A stretch of 64,000 bases of DNA from Allobaileyella intestinalis. GTDB lineage: Bacteria; Bacillota; Clostridia; Peptostreptococcales; Anaerovoracaceae. Shown one piece after another: positions 62,265 through 64,000 of this stretch. The DNA is taken from positions 62,001 to 126,000 of the forward strand of contig NZ_VUNB01000004.1 of assembly GCF_009695865.1 (NCBI RefSeq), written 5' to 3'. How positions within the stretch are numbered: the first letter of the stretch is position 1; every line of letters begins with the position of its first letter. The notes below the pieces were generated by a model that was not told the DNA's origin, made no database searches, and saw only the letters and a list, made by a program, of their open reading frames with translations. Position numbers and translations under genes: made by a program.

Positions 62265-63317
62265 GTGAAATTATCAAGAGAAGAGCTTAAGGGCCTGATG
62301 AAGAACAAGCTTATGCAGGCTGGTCTGCACGAGGATGATGCAGAGACTACATCAGAGATTCTTACATGGGCTCATGAAAGAGGATATTACTCCCACGGTG
62401 CTGTAAGAGTTGAGTACTACAGTGAGAGAATCGCAAAGGGTGGTATTACTGTAGAGCCGAAGATGACATGGAAGGAAACTGGCCCGTGCTCCGGAATCCT
62501 TGATGGTGACAATGGTATCGGATTCAGTGTTGCTAAGAAGGGAATGGAAAAGGCCATTGAGATGGCTAAGAAAAACGGAGTAGCAGTTGTTGGTATGGCT
62601 AATCTGTCACATTCCGGATCTATCGGTTATTATACAGAAATGGCAGCAGATGAGGGACTTCTTGCAATTTCCTTCTGCCAGTCAGATCCAATGGCAGTTC
62701 CTTATGGCGGCGCTGAGCCATATTACGGCACAAACCCTATTTCTTTCTCAGCTCCATCAGCTGACGACAGAAAGGTAGTCTTCGATATGGCTACAACAGT
62801 TCAGGCCTGGGGCAAGATTCTTGACAAGAGATCAAAGCATCAGGAAATCCCTGCAGACTGGGCAGTTGATGAGAATGGTGCTCCTGTAACTGATCCTCAC
62901 AAGGTTAACGCCCTTAATCCTATAGCAGGTGCAAAGGGATACGGCCTGATGATGCTTGTAGATGTATTCTCCGGAATTCTCCTGGGAGTTCCATTCGGCG
63001 GACATGTAAGCTCAATGTATCATGACCTTTCTGAAGGCAGAAGACTGGGTCAGATGCACATTGTAATGGATCCTGACAGATTCGTTGGTGCAGATGCATT
63101 CAAGGCTGCAATGTCACAGTGCCTGGATGAACTTGATGCAATGAAGCCGGCTCCTGGATTCGACAAGGTTAACTATCCTGGCGAGAGAGCTAAGGCAAGA
63201 ATGGAGAAGGCATATGCAACTGGCGGCCTTGATGTTGCAGACGAGCTGGTTGAGTACCTGAAGGGCGATGCAGTTCACTTCAACAGATACGATCACAAGA
63301 ACAGATTTGCTGACTAA
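62265..63317 (+). CDS. allD: Ureidoglycolate dehydrogenase
   Basis: A 350-residue NAD-dependent enzyme of the malate/L-lactate/sulfolactate dehydrogenase (LDH2) family. It oxidises (S)-ureidoglycolate to oxalurate in anaerobic allantoin use. GYYSHGAVRVEYY, VVGMANLSHSGSIGYY and FDMATTVQAWGKI are characteristic. Starts with GTG after CGGAGG. It lies between allE and fdrA/allF, exactly where the pathway expects it, and distinguishes this route from ureidoglycolate lyase. Confidence 0.92.
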   Translation: MKLSREELKGLMKNKLMQAGLHEDDAETTSEILTWAHERGYYSHGAVRVEYYSERIAKGGITVEPKMTWKETGPCSGILDGDNGIGFSVAKKGMEKAIEMAKKNGVAVVGMANLSHSGSIGYYTEMAADEGLLAISFCQSDPMAVPYGGAEPYYGTNPISFSAPSADDRKVVFDMATTVQAWGKILDKRSKHQEIPADWAVDENGAPVTDPHKVNALNPIAGAKGYGLMMLVDVFSGILLGVPFGGHVSSMYHDLSEGRRLGQMHIVMDPDRFVGADAFKAAMSQCLDELDAMKPAPGFDKVNYPGERAKARMEKAYATGGLDVADELVEYLKGDAVHFNRYDHKNRFAD

Positions 63318-63335
63318 TTACAAGGGAGAAATTAA

Positions 63336-64000
63336 ATGCTGAAGACAATTGTAAAAGCCGGAAGCTACCATGATTCAGTTACCCTGATGCTTCTCACCAA
63401 CGCTGTTTCTACAGTCGAAGGTGTCAAGAAGGTTTCCATCATGATGGCAACACCTGCTAACAAGGATATTTTTAAGCAGAGCGGACTTGAGACAGAGGAA
63501 CTGATGAACGCTACAGCAAATGACATGGTAGTCGTTGCAGATGTAGACGATGACAGCGTTCTTGATGCTCTTATGGATAAAGTTGACGAGTACTTCGCAA
63601 AAGAAGCTAACGCAAACAAGAAGAGCGAAGGAAACAAGTCAGCAAAGAGCTGGGAGCAGGCACTGAACCAGATGCCAGATGCAAACCTGGCAGTTATTTC
63701 CATCCCTGGAGCTTATGCTGCTCTTGAGGCAGATAGAGCACTGGATGAGGGCATGAACGTATTCATGTTCTCTGACAATGTAACTATTGAGGATGAGAAA
63801 AAGATCAAGGATAAGGCTCACGAGAAGGGACTTGTTGTAATGGGTCCTGACTGCGGTACTGGAATCATCCAGAGTGTTCCGATTGCATTCACAAATACAG
63901 TAAATCCTGGTCCTATTGGCATCATTGGTGCATCTGGCACAGGAATCCAGGAGCTGACAACAATCATAGACAGACTTGGAGAGGGTGTTACAAACGCCAT
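63336..64000 (+). CDS. allF: FdrA/AllF, oxamate carbamoyltransferase subunit, C-terminus beyond window
   Basis: 221 codons are visible. The start (VKAGSYHDSVTLMLLTN) and the acyl-CoA-synthetase-like stretch VVMGPDCGTGIIQSVPIAF followed by GPIGIIGASGTGIQE identify FdrA, the AllF subunit that with AllG and AllH cleaves oxalurate to oxamate and carbamoyl phosphate. The start follows AAGGGAG, 18 bases after allD. The matching AllH homologue is at 53156-54049 on the other strand; AllG should lie to the right of the window. Confidence 0.92.
   Translation, partial: MLKTIVKAGSYHDSVTLMLLTNAVSTVEGVKKVSIMMATPANKDIFKQSGLETEELMNATANDMVVVADVDDDSVLDALMDKVDEYFAKEANANKKSEGNKSAKSWEQALNQMPDANLAVISIPGAYAALEADRALDEGMNVFMFSDNVTIEDEKKIKDKAHEKGLVVMGPDCGTGIIQSVPIAFTNTVNPGPIGIIGASGTGIQELTTIIDRLGEGVTNA

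Overview
The window looks like chromosome of an anaerobic, low-to-moderate G+C Clostridia-type Firmicute. Supporting signs are a single-chain pyruvate:ferredoxin oxidoreductase, Gram-positive gene blocks (rpmB-asp23-recG-rsmD-coaD, alaS-ireB-ruvX, rplU-rpmA-obg), AGGAGG ribosome sites, sigma-A promoters, LexA boxes of the GAAC-N4-GTTC type and a Spo0A-type DNA-binding domain. I see no rRNA, tRNA, CRISPR array, insertion sequence or prophage.

Layout. 1-3584 (minus): the 5' part of a class A penicillin-binding protein and a membrane-anchored protein resembling an inactive M20 peptidase. 3821-20726 (plus): housekeeping genes for ribosomal proteins L28, L32, L21 and L27, RecG, RsmD, CoaD, TmcAL, UppP, FtsK, RimO, PgsA, CinA, RecA and Obg. 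20771-22004 (minus): a stand-alone Spo0A-C-domain protein and ComEA. 22461-33516 (plus): NifJ, a DUF896 protein, AlaS-IreB-RuvX, then a purine operon in which a PurO-type IMP cyclohydrolase, PurB and a stand-alone AICAR transformylase replace bifunctional PurH.

33621-41466 is accessory: a LysR regulator, a perfect 22-bp palindrome, then a small membrane protein, an iron-sulfur-flavoprotein-like reductase with a zinc ribbon, a tandem EthD-like protein, a DUF1097 membrane protein and an LVIVD-repeat propeller, followed by a PepX-type peptidase. I know no described pathway with this gene set, and it is my main candidate for an undescribed system.

41575-52976 is mixed: MATE pump and MarR with twin operators, TMEM175-like channel, PAS-GGDEF cyclase, YbaK, PutP with repeated operator-like motifs, a YneA-like SOS division inhibitor behind four LexA boxes, a BFD-like Fe-S protein, an HprK/PEPCK-like P-loop protein, a D-2-hydroxyacid dehydrogenase and a nitroreductase.

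53156-64000 is a purine-catabolism cluster: AllH, two tandem allantoinase plus NCS1-transporter modules, an esterase, ureidoglycine aminohydrolase (AllE), ureidoglycolate dehydrogenase (AllD) and the start of FdrA/AllF. Read together, the genes suggest uptake of allantoin-like compounds, ring opening, deamination to ureidoglycolate, oxidation to oxalurate and cleavage by oxamate carbamoyltransferase to oxamate and carbamoyl phosphate, giving nitrogen and ATP without oxygen. Allantoate amidohydrolase, AllG and a carbamate kinase are not in the window. A shared AAATTGGTTGA-like motif precedes several of these genes.
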